Source: Eucommia ulmoides | Taxonomy: Eukaryota; Streptophyta; Magnoliopsida; Garryales; Eucommiaceae | Assembly: GCA_016647705.1 (NCBI GenBank) | Contig: CM028333.1 | Span: 13,661,616-13,725,615, forward strand | DNA length: 64,000 nt | Direction: 5' to 3' | Shown: positions 11,901 through 21,931 of the stretch, in pieces | Position numbering within the stretch: position 1 is the stretch's first letter | Layout: each line of letters starts with the position of its first letter | Position numbers and translations under genes: made by a program | The notes under the pieces: model-generated | What the model was told of the DNA's origin: nothing | Database searches by the model: none | Seen by the model: only the letters and a program-made list of their open reading frames with translations

Positions 11901-14900
11901 ATTTACCATGTGCAATGCACACAGATTGATTGACAAACGAGACAGGGGAAGCGCAGTAGAAGTACCTGAGGCAAGAGCAGTCGTGGGGCTAAAAGACAAT
12001 GCTAAATTGGTGAACTGAGCCTGAAGCTAGGTAAGTTGGGCCTGAACATGGAAAAGATCCGGGTGAGCGGATGGCAAATCTATCGAACTAAGAACGATAT
12101 TTTCTTTCCCGGATGCCATGAGTACCAAACTGTAGCAGTGAAACAATCGCACGGAGGCTACTAAAAAACTAACTGGGCTCCGGAAAAAGGAGCTACAGGT
12201 GAGGGGGGTAACCAGAGACACAGTTACCCAATCATACAATAAAGGGAAGAAACGGCCTTGTATTCAAGACATCCGGAACACTACTGGATGGAGAACAACG
12301 GCGACGAGCAACATGCATTTACGGATGACGAACTATCCGCAACTTGCAACAGTGGACAACCCGCAACGTGCGGTTATCAATAGCACAAAACAGGAGCTCG
12401 ACAACAGCCTTCAACGGGCTGGGTTCGCGAAGAGAGTTGAAGGTGAGTCGCGAACGAGGCTAAACACGATCTGGTTCGCGAAGTTGCTAAAGTTGGTTCG
12501 CGAAATGAGGCTGAATACGATCTGGCTCGCGAAGGTTGAGGTTCATGAAAAGGGTGCCGTTTAGCGAAACTAGGTTCGCGGCTGTCCACTCCAGAGGGCA
12601 GGTAAGGATTTGTGAGATGATTTCGCGATTTGATTCAAAGGGTTAGGGTTTCGCGACCTGGTTCTCAATTTGATGGCGGCAGTAGGTTAGGGTTTCATGA
12701 TTCTGGTTTGCGATCTGGCAGCAACAATGGATTAGGGTTTTGCGGTTGGGTTTATGCGGCGGTGGATTAGGCTTTTGCGATTGGACGTCGCGGTGGTTGA
12801 TAGGGTTTTGCAAGCTGAAGGTGGCAGTGGTGGGTAGGGTTTCACAAACTGACGGCGACGGCGAAGGGTAGGAAGCTTCTCGATCTGGTTTCGCGACTGA
12901 TTAGGGTTTGTGGTGTGCGATTGTGCAACGGTTGGTGGTTAGGGTTTCGATCTGGTTCAAAGTGGTGCGGCGGCAGCGGCTATGGTTTCGATGGTGGCTA
13001 GGGTTGGGAGGGAAAATAATTGGCTCTCGATACCAGAAAGGATATAAGGAAACGAGGAAAAATATAATTGATAATTTTTGTACATACAGAATGAAACTTA
13101 TTCCCCTAATTATATAACCACAGGAGCAGACTAAATTAGGAAGAATATTATTGAAATAAATGGGCTAATAAAGCCCTACAATAAAGATACCAAAAATAAA
13201 AATTAACGCATAAACATAATATTTCAAGAGCCATGGGTGGTATCGTGTGTGTGTGTGTCTATATATATATATATATATAATTGATTCTCTATGCCTCATG
13301 CTTCTAAGTACTAAATTATAACTATTTAAGCACATCATATTTTATTTGTATCTATACATATACATTTTTAAATAGTTTATTTTCTTGTTCTATATACAAA
13401 TAAACAAAAAAAAAAAAAACTACATATTATTTTTATTAGCAAAAAACTTTACGGCCTGGACCGTTAAAAATCGAGGAGGCCCCATCTTTGGGCTTGGGTC
13501 TTACAAAGTGCTTGCATAGACTGATGCTTTCTTCATATAGTTATTTCTTCAAAAAAAAAAAAAAAATAAATAAAAAACTTACTTGGGTGCCAAGGAACCG
13601 TTTTTGCCTTTTACAGAAACCGCCAGCTTGAAACAACTCACGACTTCAACTTCAATCCCCAATCTCTTCATATGATACTTGGTCACCGCAGCCCTAACCG
13701 GTTTTCCGTCGACCAAAACTGCACTCAACCCTCTAAACGCCACCGGCAGATCATCCGACACCAATTTCTTCGAATCACCAACCACATTTTTCTCGCATTT
13801 CCGGAAAACGGCGGTGAATGTAAAAGTGCTTCCGACTTGAGGCCTGCTTATGAAGCTTATTTCGCCCCCCATTAGCTCAACCAAACATTTACTAATGCTC
13901 AATCCAATACCCGTTCCTCCATAGTTTCTAGAAGTTGAGCTATCTGCCTGCATAAACGGAGTAAAAACCTGTTCTTGAGCTCGATAAGGTATTCCGATCC
14001 CAGTATCTTCCACACAAACCATCAGTCTGACGATATGACAGGCTTCGTCAGTGTTTTTAACACAATTAAAATCATCAGAGATTAGATGTTTGAAGTTGTC
14101 CCAAGTGTTTTGATCATCGGCTGCTTCAGACCCGCTCAAGGTTTTGAACAAGACAACATCATCAGATGATCCGTTTAAGGTTTCGGGTTTTGATTCTTTT
14201 GGGTGTTCATCGAGCTGGACTCGAACCAATATGTGTCCTCGCTCCGTGAACTGTCAAAAATCTAGGTTAGTATTAGTCAAGATTTACAAGAGAGAATATT
14301 TAAATTTGAATTTGCTTACCTTGACAGAATTGCCCACGAGATTGGTAATAACCTGTCGAAATCTTCCTGGATCCCCCATTACAATCTCGGGGACTTTCTC
14401 AGAAACAAACACTGCCAACTTCAAAAGATGAAAGCATAAAGCATCACAAAATTAGTTCATAATTTGACAAGATAAATGGCATTGCAACCAGAAGGTGAAA
14501 AAAAAAAAAAAATTTAAATAAATAGATCAATTTTCTACTTATGCACACAGTTCGTCCTATATTCCTAGGCATGTTAACTACTCATTTCTATGTAACGAAT
14601 GAAACGACAGGTAACCAAGAGAAACTGCACCGAATGATACAGTTTTGAAACCGACCAAATGGTTTGACTGCGATTTTGGTTTTCAAATTAGCAACGAAAC
14701 GGTTTTGGTTTTGGTTTTGGTTTTGGGATAGTAACCGCAAAACCGAACCATGAAACCGAACCGTGAAACCACTATTTTAGATATATTTTTATGATATACA
14801 TACCTTCACTTTTTTATATATTTACAATTAAACCCCAATATATATAGATATATTGTAACAATTATGGTTACAATCGTTTATTTTAAATATCATTGTATTT

Positions 14901-17900
14901 TTATTATAGTTAGAAACGTTTATTGTAAAATTAATAGTTTTGTGGTTTGGTTTTGTCTTTTGAAATTTATATTTTATATTTTTGTTTATATATAAAAAAC
15001 TACAATCCACGGTTTCGTAGTTTTGGTTTTTGTTTTTGTTTTTTTTTTATAAAATTGAAAAATCTTAAATGATTTTACGGTTTTGGTTTTAGTTTTTGTA
15101 TAAATTTAAATGGTACAGTTTTAAAACCATTTAAAAAAAAAAGGCAATTTTGATTGCGGTTTTGGTTTGGTATATGTCTAACGGTTTTGGTTTTGGTTTT
15201 ATATGAAACTGAACCGAAACCGAACCATTGACATCCCTATTTCCATGTTTAACTACAATTTTCCTTTTTTTTGGTAATTTTCATGTATTTGCCTTATTTC
15301 AAATCTCCTCATTTTGAGATTTATCATTCCTTCTCGTGGATTTTGAGGAGGCGTTTGGGTTAGGTATTTAAATAAGTAATTTGACTTCAAGAAGGGATCT
15401 GTAAATCTTTTCTACATAAAATTTTTCAAGGAAAACTTAAAATTTCCTCCTCGGATTCAAATTCCTCACCCAAACAGACCTTTAAGGGTTTATATCGAAT
15501 ATTGATTTTATTGTACCTCGACGCCTTTGTGCCTAGATTTCTCGGAAAATAAGGATAGAACGTCGTCTAAAATGGAGCGAATATCAAATGGAACAGCTTC
15601 GAGCTCCAATTTTCCAGCTTCGATCTTTGCCCTGTCAAGAACTTCATTTATTAAGGCTATTAGTGCTTTTCCACAGGCTTGAGCAGTTCGAGCGTAGTCC
15701 CTTTGTGTTGAACTCAATTCCGTTTCCAAAAGTAGAGCAAGCATTCCTGAAATCATCATTCATGTAACAAAATCAATTTCCTAAATACAATTTCATAAAG
15801 GTAGTATTTGGGAGTTCGGGATTGAAGCATTGGAATTGAAATTTGAGACAAACGCACCGCAAAATATAAGTGCCAATTTGGTTTTGTTTAAAAAACAGTT
15901 TTAGAAAATTGAAAAGTTGTTTGGTTCAACTTTCAAAAAGCTATGAAAAAAAGAAATATTTATCAATAACGTGCTCAAAATAAAAAAAAGTAAAAATAAT
16001 GTCATTGATTGAAGTATTTGTTGGGTGAATACGTTAAAGAGATAAAAAATAATGATAGGAAGAAAAAAATAAATAAATTTATAAAATAATGAAAACATAA
16101 TATTAACCGTAGGTAGATTGCATATTGTGAAAAATATGTTGTTAAATTATTTTTGACTTATATTATAAAATAGTAGTTGAAGTTTTTGTTTTTGAAAACT
16201 GTTGAATCCCACATCGCTTGTTTTGCTTGATCCTGAGCTCTATATAAAGCCTAGGGCAATCCTCCTCTTTCAAGGCGTCTATTGAGAGTGAGTTAGGCCC
16301 ATTGAGTTTCTACATGGTATTAGAGCCAAAAATCTATTTTGCAAAACAAAACCAAAACATGCCCTAAAAATTAACATGCTTCCATTTCAAATTCCAATTC
16401 CAAGACCCCAATTCTAGACAACCAAACACTACCAAAGTAGAATCGAAGGGGTGTAGAATGTAAATTATACCAAGAACGCCGTTCATGGGAGTTCTAATTT
16501 CATGAGAAACAGTAGCCAGAAACTGGCATCACAAACAAACAAAAAAAGGGTTTCAGTCAAGAATAGATATGTAAGATGAAATATATAAGGAACTGTTTGG
16601 AAACGGGTCGGAAATGAATTGAACCTGGGATTTGGCGATATCAGCAGCTTCGGCTAGGAATTTGAGTTCCTGCATTTCATGGAAATCATCCTCAACCTTG
16701 ATAATGTGAACGAACGCACCGTATATCATGTACCCAATAAGTACAAATATCACAAAGATTAAGAATGCAGGAAAAAGAGCCGACCACGCTATCGGTGCCT
16801 TCTGAAGATATCTGGTAGAAATTTTCAAAAAATTAGTGTATTTCCAATTTGGATTACTAAAAACAATAAAACTAAGGCCAGGTTTGATAAAATTGAAAAT
16901 TAAGTGTTTAATTTTAAGTTCTGAAATTTAAATGCTGAATTTATCAAATATTTAATTTATTAAACAATTTCTTTTTAAATATTCTCGATCACAATAAATC
17001 TTTATCTTAATTTTTTTTGTTTACTTTTACAAGTTTCCTCAGAATAAATCTTACATGTCTCTAAAAAAAAATCTCCTCTGTTTTTTTTTTAACGTTTTTT
17101 CTCTATAGTTTCCAATGATTATAGTTTATTGTTGCAACAATGAAATTTTTGTAGTTTTAAGTGATAAGTGGTAAGTCATTTTTAAGTGATACTTAATATT
17201 TTAACTGGTTGCTTTATTTTTTATTAAACATCTTTAATTGAATAAATACTTAATAAATTCAATTTTAAGTGTTAGATTGTGTTACCAAACAAACCACAAG
17301 TGGACCAAATATCATACCAATACAAAAATACCCGTAGCATTGTTGTTACTTGTTACTAATAAATTCTTAAAAAGAAAAGGAAAAAAATAATCGAAAGGAC
17401 GTGGGATCCACTCACCTACATATCATTTGGTGCTTTCTGAACGGATCACCAAAGTCGAAACCGCTTTCACGCTCAAGTGACATGTCACCGCTTATGTATT
17501 GGTGTCCGTACATTAATAAGGGATCGGACGAGTTAGTGATATCGTATACGTACACAACAATCTCTTGGCTCCCAGCAAGCTGCCCGAGTAGATTTTCTAC
17601 AAGGGACTCAACATCAAAGGCTCCACCGAGGTACCTGTTTTCAGTAAGCTTTTACGTCGTAATGCATCTAAGGTGGCGTTTGGTATCATGAAATTTGAAT
17701 TGGACATAAGCGCATGTAATTTTTTAGATTTTCTCGTGCATTCATTTCTAATTACAATTCCAAAACACCTCTAAATGGGGGTGATAGCAAAAGTTGGCAT
17801 TTGTTTAGTGTTTTTGTTCCTAGATAACTTTTTAGTTCCCAAAAAAATTGAACAAAAAAAAAATCAGGGTACAGTTTTGTTTTGTTCCCAAATATCTATT

Positions 17901-20549
17901 CTAAAAGTTCGGGAGCTGAAAAAAAAAATAGATTTTTTTATTCCCATATTTTTTATTTTGTTCTCAATTTTTTGGGAGCATAAACACTAAACAAGCGGGG
18001 CCCTAAAGAGTAAAGAACAGGGTTCTTGAAGATTTAGGTTCATATGAGTTCTAGGAAGTATGGTCAATCACCGGATGCATAGAAAAGAATTAGACACTGT
18101 TTTTTAACACGTTTTTTAGTACTTTCTATACGCAAAAAAGTTAATTGAACAAACAAGTATAATGTATTTGATAACGTCAAATAACATCTTATTATTATTT
18201 TCAAAAACAAACTAAACAATTTTTCACAATTTTCAAATATTATTTTCAAAAACTGTTTTTAAAACTTTCGAAAACTGTTTTAAAAAACAAAACCTAACAG
18301 ACCCCATATATAGATTTTCAATCCCAAATCAAGAAACCTAGGCTTACCCCGCGGTGGCTTCAATACGCTCTACAACTGTTGGATTAGGAGGCAGCTTGGA
18401 TCTATAAACAGGAAATGTCAAGACAACCCCAAGATGATGAGAACCTAACAACCTAAAAGGACTTGTAAGAACTGCTTTCCCAGTAGCCCTAGCCCTCAAT
18501 ATATTTTCACGGTCCTCCTGCATCAAACATCGATTTTTTTTATTTCAAACAACATTAACAGATTGAGAGAAATCATAAATGATATGCATATAATCAAAAA
18601 CTTGCCTCCCCTGACATCATATCTAGCGATTCGATGTAAGAAACAGTTTCTTGCGAGAATATTACAGGGGCATATTCGTCCCGGATTGGGGAAGTCTCTC
18701 TCTCCATTGTCCTAATTGTCCAGCCATGTTTCCTCTCGAACTCTTCTCTCTCTGAGTGCATAACCCTTTTTGCATACGCCACTCCACTCAACAATGGCCT
18801 CTCGAAAGCTGTTCGCGCTGTGTACTCAGCAAAAGTATCCTGCATTTGCTTGTAAGAATCAGACATTGATAAACTTGAACATGGGTAACAATTTCAACAC
18901 CAAAATTTTTAAGTATCCATTTCTCGAATAACCAAAATATTAGGCATGACATGTTGAGCTTTCGAGAACAATTTTAGAAAATTTTGAAAACATTTTTACC
19001 AAATAGATTTTGAAAATTGTAAACAGTTGCTCGGTTTAGGTTTGAAAAACTTATGAAACTAAAAATATTCATTAATAATGTGTTAAAATTTTGAAATATA
19101 AGAGAGATAATAATGATGTTCATTGGGTGAACGTGTGGTAGAGAAAATTACCAAAAGCCCCATCATTTAATATTAACTATTTAAAGTCTAACCATTTAAT
19201 AGAAATATAAATATAAAAAATAAATAAATAAATAAAATCGTAACTAGCATTATTTGTGTGAAAAATTCTAATTATAAATAAAAAAGTAAAAAATATAAAT
19301 ATAAAAATTTAAGAAAATATGTTACAACAAAAACAAAATATAGACATTCAATTTAAATTAAACTTAGAGTCCTTAGTTTTATCTTCATATATCTACTTTT
19401 TTTTTTTTTGTACATTTATAATAAAAATATAATAATCTAAAATAATAAATTTATTAAAAATCATACATGACCTATTATTGTAATTAGATGAACTATATTC
19501 ACGCAATGATTAGATAAAAAAATTAAGCCTCCATATATATGTTTGGTGTAAAGCCCCGTGTCACACATCAGTAATCCAACGTGGAAAAACCTATGGTTAC
19601 ATGAGGGTTGAAGGATCCCAAAATTTACCTTCAGCTAGCACTTTCAGGTGAGGACTTGTGTTATTAGTTATTACATATAATATCAGAGTCGACCCAGATC
19701 CATTACAGTGTGGGTGTGGGGACTTGATGTGATTAGGGCTGGCCACGAGCCATTAATTCATGAATTTGATACATGAACTAGCAAGGACGCTAGGGCATAA
19801 TAGGGGAAGATTGTAACTCCTCGTTATCCCACATTGGTAACGCAATGGAGAAAACCTGGGTGTATATGACGGTTCAAGAATTCCAAAGGTTACCTTCAAC
19901 TAGCACTTTTAGGTGAGGACCCGTGTTGTTATATGTCATCCGTAATGCCCCCATGCGGCCCACTGGCCTAGTAACTTTTGGACAAAGTTCATGTGGCTCA
20001 AAATGCTTAAGCAACCCACACAGTACTTAGTATATGAGACAATCTTTTTTTGATACTCCTGATGTGGAATCTTACATTTGATTACATCAATATAATCGGA
20101 GTAATTTAAGGGTCGTTCGGCTGCCCTTCAATTCGTAAATTGTACTATTTTGAACTTGAAGATGGGTTTCTTGAATAAGCAAAATATTGATGAAATTTTA
20201 GAGAGAGAAAGAAGAGCAAAACCTGATCAATGGCGGAGGGTGTCTTGTAATAGTAAGTGGAGACGAGGATAGCGAGGGCATGGACATGATTGACGCTGAC
20301 ACTGAATTGATCTTGCAACATCCTCGCCCTCTGATCGCACATGCTCACCAGATGCTCCTTCCTCCTCTCCTTGATCCCAGCATCCATTTCATTGTACGCA
20401 ATCCAACTCAGAAACGCCCAAAATATGATCCAAAACACCAGCATCCTTGGCAACCATGCCCTTTTGATGAATCTGTACTTCCTCTTTGTGCTCAACTGCT
20501 GATTCAACCTCACCGCCACCATGTGGTGGCTTTGCGCTTTCTGACCCAT
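5994..20549 (-). CDS. AHK4: Cytokinin receptor, hybrid histidine kinase (AHK4/CRE1/WOL type), 11 coding exons
   Basis: Membrane sensor that binds cytokinin through a CHASE domain and starts the His-to-Asp phosphorelay to AHP proteins. Exons in transcript order: 20549-20223, 18839-18606, 18517-18348, 17634-17416, 16811-16625, 16522-16471, 15746-15517, 14418-14320, 14250-13583, 7403-6897, 6225-5994. The total is 2925 nt, 974 aa; all phases close. Visible parts: first membrane helix about 36-53; CHASE about 60-315 with the LTSPF motif (T205 matches the Thr changed in the Arabidopsis wol allele); second helix about 326-348; H box [10 protein letters not shown] with phospho-His H386; N box N499/N503; G1 DTGIGIP from D588; G2 GGTGIGLS near 617-624; a degenerate receiver-like domain around 680-815; a true receiver with D845/D846, phospho-Asp D890 in FMDIQMP and K951. 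The ATG at 20549 was chosen; a TTG lies three codons upstream in frame. It is slightly shorter than Arabidopsis AHK4 (about 1060-1080 aa), mainly at the N-terminus. All catalytic residues are intact, so the gene looks functional despite its transposon-filled introns. Confidence 0.95.
6250..6725. mobile_element. hAT-like MITE in intron 10 of the histidine kinase gene
   Basis: Terminal inverted repeats: the left end reads GGCCCTGTCTGTTTAGTG and the right end, reversed, GGTCTGGTTTGTTAGTG; both run on into TTTTTGTTCC-type sequence. The interior repeats CAGAAAC/GAACAGAAAC motifs in both orientations and codes for nothing. No clean 8-bp duplication was found. The same terminal motif occurs at 17793-18003 and 51135-51290. 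Confidence 0.6.
7589..8016 (-). mobile_element. TRIM (miniature LTR retrotransposon), complete, in intron 9
   Basis: Two 115-bp LTRs, 7902-8016 (5' LTR in element sense) and 7589-7703 (3' LTR), both running TGTTGAATCCCACATC... to ...CTACA or GTACA. Directly after the 5' LTR comes a primer site TGGTATCAGAG (7891-7901), complementary to initiator tRNA-Met in the usual way. A GA-rich polypurine stretch GAGGGAGCA precedes the 3' LTR. The 198-bp interior has no coding capacity. The flanks CATTA (7584-7588) and CATGA (8017-8021) could be a decayed 5-bp target duplication. A third copy of this LTR is at 16200-16314. Confidence 0.8.
8322..8512 (-). repeat. 3' LTR of the intron-9 copia element
   Basis: 191-bp copy aligning end to end with 13036-13226. 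About 18 differences can be counted by eye, nearly all transitions. Because it lies in the sense direction of the host gene, its terminator signals would be read by host transcription. Confidence 0.85.
8738..10836 (-). pseudogene. Copia pol remnant: integrase C-terminus, reverse transcriptase, RNase H
   Basis: Read downward: an integrase end with the ERKNRHL motif (10836 side) and the [17 protein letters not shown] region; the start of the RT domain with AMQAEMDAL (about 9989); an RT body with [13 protein letters not shown] and SLYGLK (9970-9605); the catalytic [13 protein letters not shown] (9559-9317); the thumb/connection with [20 protein letters not shown] (9283-9056); RNase H with DADYAGS and [19 protein letters not shown] (9022-8738). 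Each piece is in a different frame or separated by stops, so several frameshifts and stops have accumulated. It is the polyprotein remnant of the element at 8322-13226. Confidence 0.9.
11041..12118 (-). pseudogene. Copia gag-end, protease flank and integrase core remnant
   Basis: Starts at the ATG at 12118 with [12 protein letters not shown], a plausible gag start. The typical gag body, zinc knuckle and DSGA protease site are missing. What follows is the segment before the integrase ([18 protein letters not shown], 11922-11713), then [10 protein letters not shown], the HARLGH motif and, in another frame, the integrase core [13 protein letters not shown] (11328-11041). A large internal loss of gag-protease sequence is therefore likely. 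Confidence 0.75.
11463..11793. repeat. 57-bp duplication flanking an insertion inside the copia element
   Basis: Segments 11463-11520 and 11736-11793 are near-identical and encode the same NLNCAVV...SCFLQ stretch of the copia polyprotein. The 215 bp between them are unrelated to pol and include a piece (about 11640-11735) with TGTCCCACATCGC and TATATAA, the style of a short LTR. This is either a recombination joint between two copia copies or an insertion with a long duplication. Confidence 0.65.
12119..13021 (-). other. Untranslated leader of the copia element with repeated motifs
   Basis: About 900 bp between primer site and gag ATG with no long frame. Seen on the plus strand it is unusually GC-rich for this window and repeats short words such as GGTTCGCGAA and TAGGGTTTCGCGA many times (12420-12960), a degenerate minisatellite. 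No gene is recognised in it. Confidence 0.55.
13036..13226 (-). repeat. 5' LTR of the intron-9 copia element
   Basis: 191-bp partner of 8322-8512, next to the tRNA-Met-type primer site at 13022-13035. In the host-gene direction it is met first. A (TG)n/(TA)n tract at about 13240-13280 lies just outside it. Confidence 0.85.
14566..15236. mobile_element. Possible hAT-type element rich in CGGTTTTGGTTTT repeats, intron 7
   Basis: Left end TAGGCATGTTAACTAC and right end, reversed, TAGGGATGTCAATGGTTCGG share a hAT-like TAGGNATGT start. Both subterminal regions are built from AACCGAAACCG/GGTTTTGGTTTT words. No matching 8-bp duplication was seen, so the ends are approximate. Confidence 0.45.
15350..15482. 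mobile_element. Short MITE in intron 7
   Basis: A 133-bp segment whose left end GAGGCGTTTGGGTTAGG pairs with the right end CCTCACCCAAACAGACCT. It is non-coding and foldback-shaped, typical of small hAT-type MITEs. Confidence 0.5.
16200..16327 (+). mobile_element. TRIM remnant: one 115-bp LTR plus primer site, intron 6
   Basis: 16200-16314 runs TGTTGAATCCCACATC to CTACA and matches the 115-bp LTRs at 7589-7703 and 7902-8016. It is followed at once by TGGTATTAGAGCC, a tRNA-Met-type primer site. The rest of the element is missing, so this is a truncated 5' end, opposite in orientation to the intron-9 copy. Confidence 0.75.
16870..17300. mobile_element. Probable MITE in intron 4
   Basis: The left end (GGCCAGGTTTGATAA with AAGTGTTTAATTTT) and the right end, reversed (GGTTTGTTTGGTAAC with ACACTTAAAATTG), resemble each other over about 45 bp. 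The AT-rich interior has no coding content. Boundaries are approximate and no target duplication was confirmed. Confidence 0.45.
17793..18003. mobile_element. MITE of the TTTAGTGTTTTTGTTCC family, intron 3
   Basis: About 210 bp. The left end GCATTTGTTTAGTGTTTTTG and the right end, reversed, CGCTTGTTTAGTGTTTATG are inverted repeats. It shares its termini with the elements at 6250-6725 and 51135-51290. Confidence 0.55.
18518..18605 (-). other. GC-AG intron (intron 2) of the histidine kinase gene
   Basis: Exon 2 ends ...GGGGAG and the intron opens GCAAGT at 18605; it ends TTTGATGCAG just before exon 3 at 18517. Using GC-AG restores the conserved residues MSGE-EDREN across the junction. Using the next downstream GT shifts the frame and meets TGA almost at once. 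The GCAAGT context is the strong form usually needed by GC donors. Length 88 bp. Confidence 0.85.
19547..19940 (+). mobile_element. Second TRIM-like element, intron 1 of the histidine kinase gene
   Basis: Two diverged direct repeats of about 129 bp (19547-19675 and 19812-19940), each starting TGTAA and sharing CTTCA-CTAGCACTTT-AGGTGAGGAC. After the first comes ATATCAGAGTCGACCC, a primer-site-like sequence. The interior is only 136 bp. The LTR sequence differs from the TGTTGAATCCC TRIM. Cassandra was considered, but no 5S RNA box is visible. Confidence 0.65.
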
Positions 20550-20612
20550 CACCCACAAACCTTCTTCCCCTTCTTCTTCTTCTTCTTCTTCTCCTTCTTC
20601 TTCTCTTCTCTC

Positions 20613-20639
20613 TTATGCTCCTAGTTTCCTCCAATTCAT
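20613..20639 (-). promoter_or_regulatory. Upstream ORF (8 codons) in the histidine kinase leader
   Basis: An ATG at 20639 opens a short frame reading MNWRKLGA and stopping with TAA at 20613, about 63 bases before the main start. It could lower translation of the receptor if the leader extends this far. It starts with MNW, the same tripeptide with which I remember the long Arabidopsis AHK4 isoform beginning, so it may be a remnant of a longer ancestral N-terminus now cut off by a stop. Between it and the main ATG lies a purine-rich AAG/GAG tract. Confidence 0.5.
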
Positions 20640-21740
20640 GTCTGAAGTTGAAACAGAAGAGCCAGGAAGATATATGTGTGGAGACGAGGTATCATTGCTT
20701 TCTTCGAACTTTTCTCAAACACCTTTTGTGCAATAGAGGGGGAAAATCATCATTACTGTATCGTTCTGCGTGATTCAGAAACCATTTTTTTTTTAAATCA
20801 AAAACGCCCAAATGGGTCTGAAAGACTGAAATCTGAATGAACAAATGATTTCCCCTCTCTCTCTCTCTCTCTCTCTATTTCAATTTATCTCTCCACATTT
20901 CACAAAAAGAGTAAGAGTAGAGATCAAGAATTCCCCCAAGAAACGAGCATGGGTTGTCGCTACCTCAAAAGATGGACAAAACCCAAATTCCGAAACAACT
21001 CTCTCTCTCTCTCTAGGCTCTTTCTCTCTCTGACTCCATAGTTCAAATGGCGGTTTTGAGGGTTTGAACCGAATTAAAAAAGGGGAAGAAACTCAAATAA
21101 TGTCGTCTCTATAACTCTGCAAGCGTGGTGTTTAGGTGAATGGAGTCCAGACAAGGCAGAGCACGTTCAGTGTTCTCTGTTTTCCATGGATTAAAATATA
21201 CAAACTCCAAACAAACTAAGAGATTGACCAGCGAAGCAACATTAGGCATTCAACCGAGCAAGAGAGAGATTATGGAAATAGAAAAATCGAAAACCCACCT
21301 GTGTTTGAGGTAGGATGAACTGTATGCGGCGTTGTTTAGAGCCTCGATCTCGACTCCGTAGACAATAAAATATGAATTATTATCTTCTCCATATCACTTT
21401 TTAAAGCAACTGAATCGAATTTTGAGGATTTTGCAGATACGCTCTTGTCCCCTCCGATACCACAAACAATTGTCTTCTCTCTCTCTCTCTCTCTAGAAGA
21501 CTGGAACTGAGTTTTCTCTCTCACTGTCGCTACAATCAGCCATTTTTTCACTCTCTAAAACCACTGTTTCTTCTCTATCTAAAGGCTAAAAAAGCTAGAG
21601 AGAATTCTTACATACATAATACCCACTTGTTCGTCTCTCTCTCTCTCGCTCTAGTCTATGTTTATCTGGTCTTTGACATTAAACAGAGCTTGCGATTGCA
21701 TTTAGATTCGATGCGATCGAGACGGAAAAGAACTGATGCG
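20640..21740 (-). promoter_or_regulatory. Probable 5' UTR and proximal promoter of the histidine kinase gene
   Basis: No long open frame. The stretch carries several CT/GA microsatellite tracts (near 20855-20874, 20999-21013, 21476-21493 and 21637-21648), as is common around plant transcription starts. A CAG/GTGGGT donor at 21298-21297 and a pyrimidine-rich CTTCAG acceptor at 20643-20642 could bound a leader intron of about 657 bp. The donor-acceptor pair is inferred from consensus only. The transcription start cannot be placed from sequence. Confidence 0.35.
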
Positions 21741-21931
21741 AGAGCTGAGTGAGGATTCTCTCTCTATGCATATATTTTCTCACTTTAGAAGTTGGATTTG
21801 AAGAGAGAGAGAGTGTGTTATCTGTCTGATTATGGTTTTTTTTCTTTTGTTTGATTGATTATGGTAAAAAATTATACTTTTGATGCCTCAAAAGTATGGG
21901 AGATGTCTTTACGTTGATCCAGGGATTTGTG

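Larger units (their letters stand above)
8322..13226 (-). mobile_element. Degenerate Ty1/copia LTR retrotransposon inside intron 9
   Basis: Element of 4905 bp on the same strand as the host gene. The two LTRs are each 191 bp (13036-13226 5', 8322-8512 3') and begin TGAAATATTATG. The primer site TGGTATCGAGAGCC (13035-13022) follows the 5' LTR and a polypurine tract TTGAGGGGGAGTGT precedes the 3' LTR. Flanks AAAGC (8317-8321) and AGAGC (13227-13231) fit a 5-bp target duplication with one change. The domain order protease/gag-pre-integrase, integrase, reverse transcriptase, RNase H is copia-specific. All frames are broken, so it cannot move by itself. Confidence 0.92.

Noticed and set aside
8322-13226. 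Autonomous retrotransposon
   Set aside because: Every coding domain is interrupted by frameshifts or stops, and gag-protease is largely missing.
19547-19940. Cassandra-type TRIM (5S RNA in the LTR)
   Set aside because: The repeats lack any visible 5S internal promoter sequence.
20550-20558. In-frame TTG start three codons upstream of the histidine kinase ATG
   Set aside because: Plant main starts are ATG almost without exception; the ATG at 20549 gives the MGxK start expected for the family.
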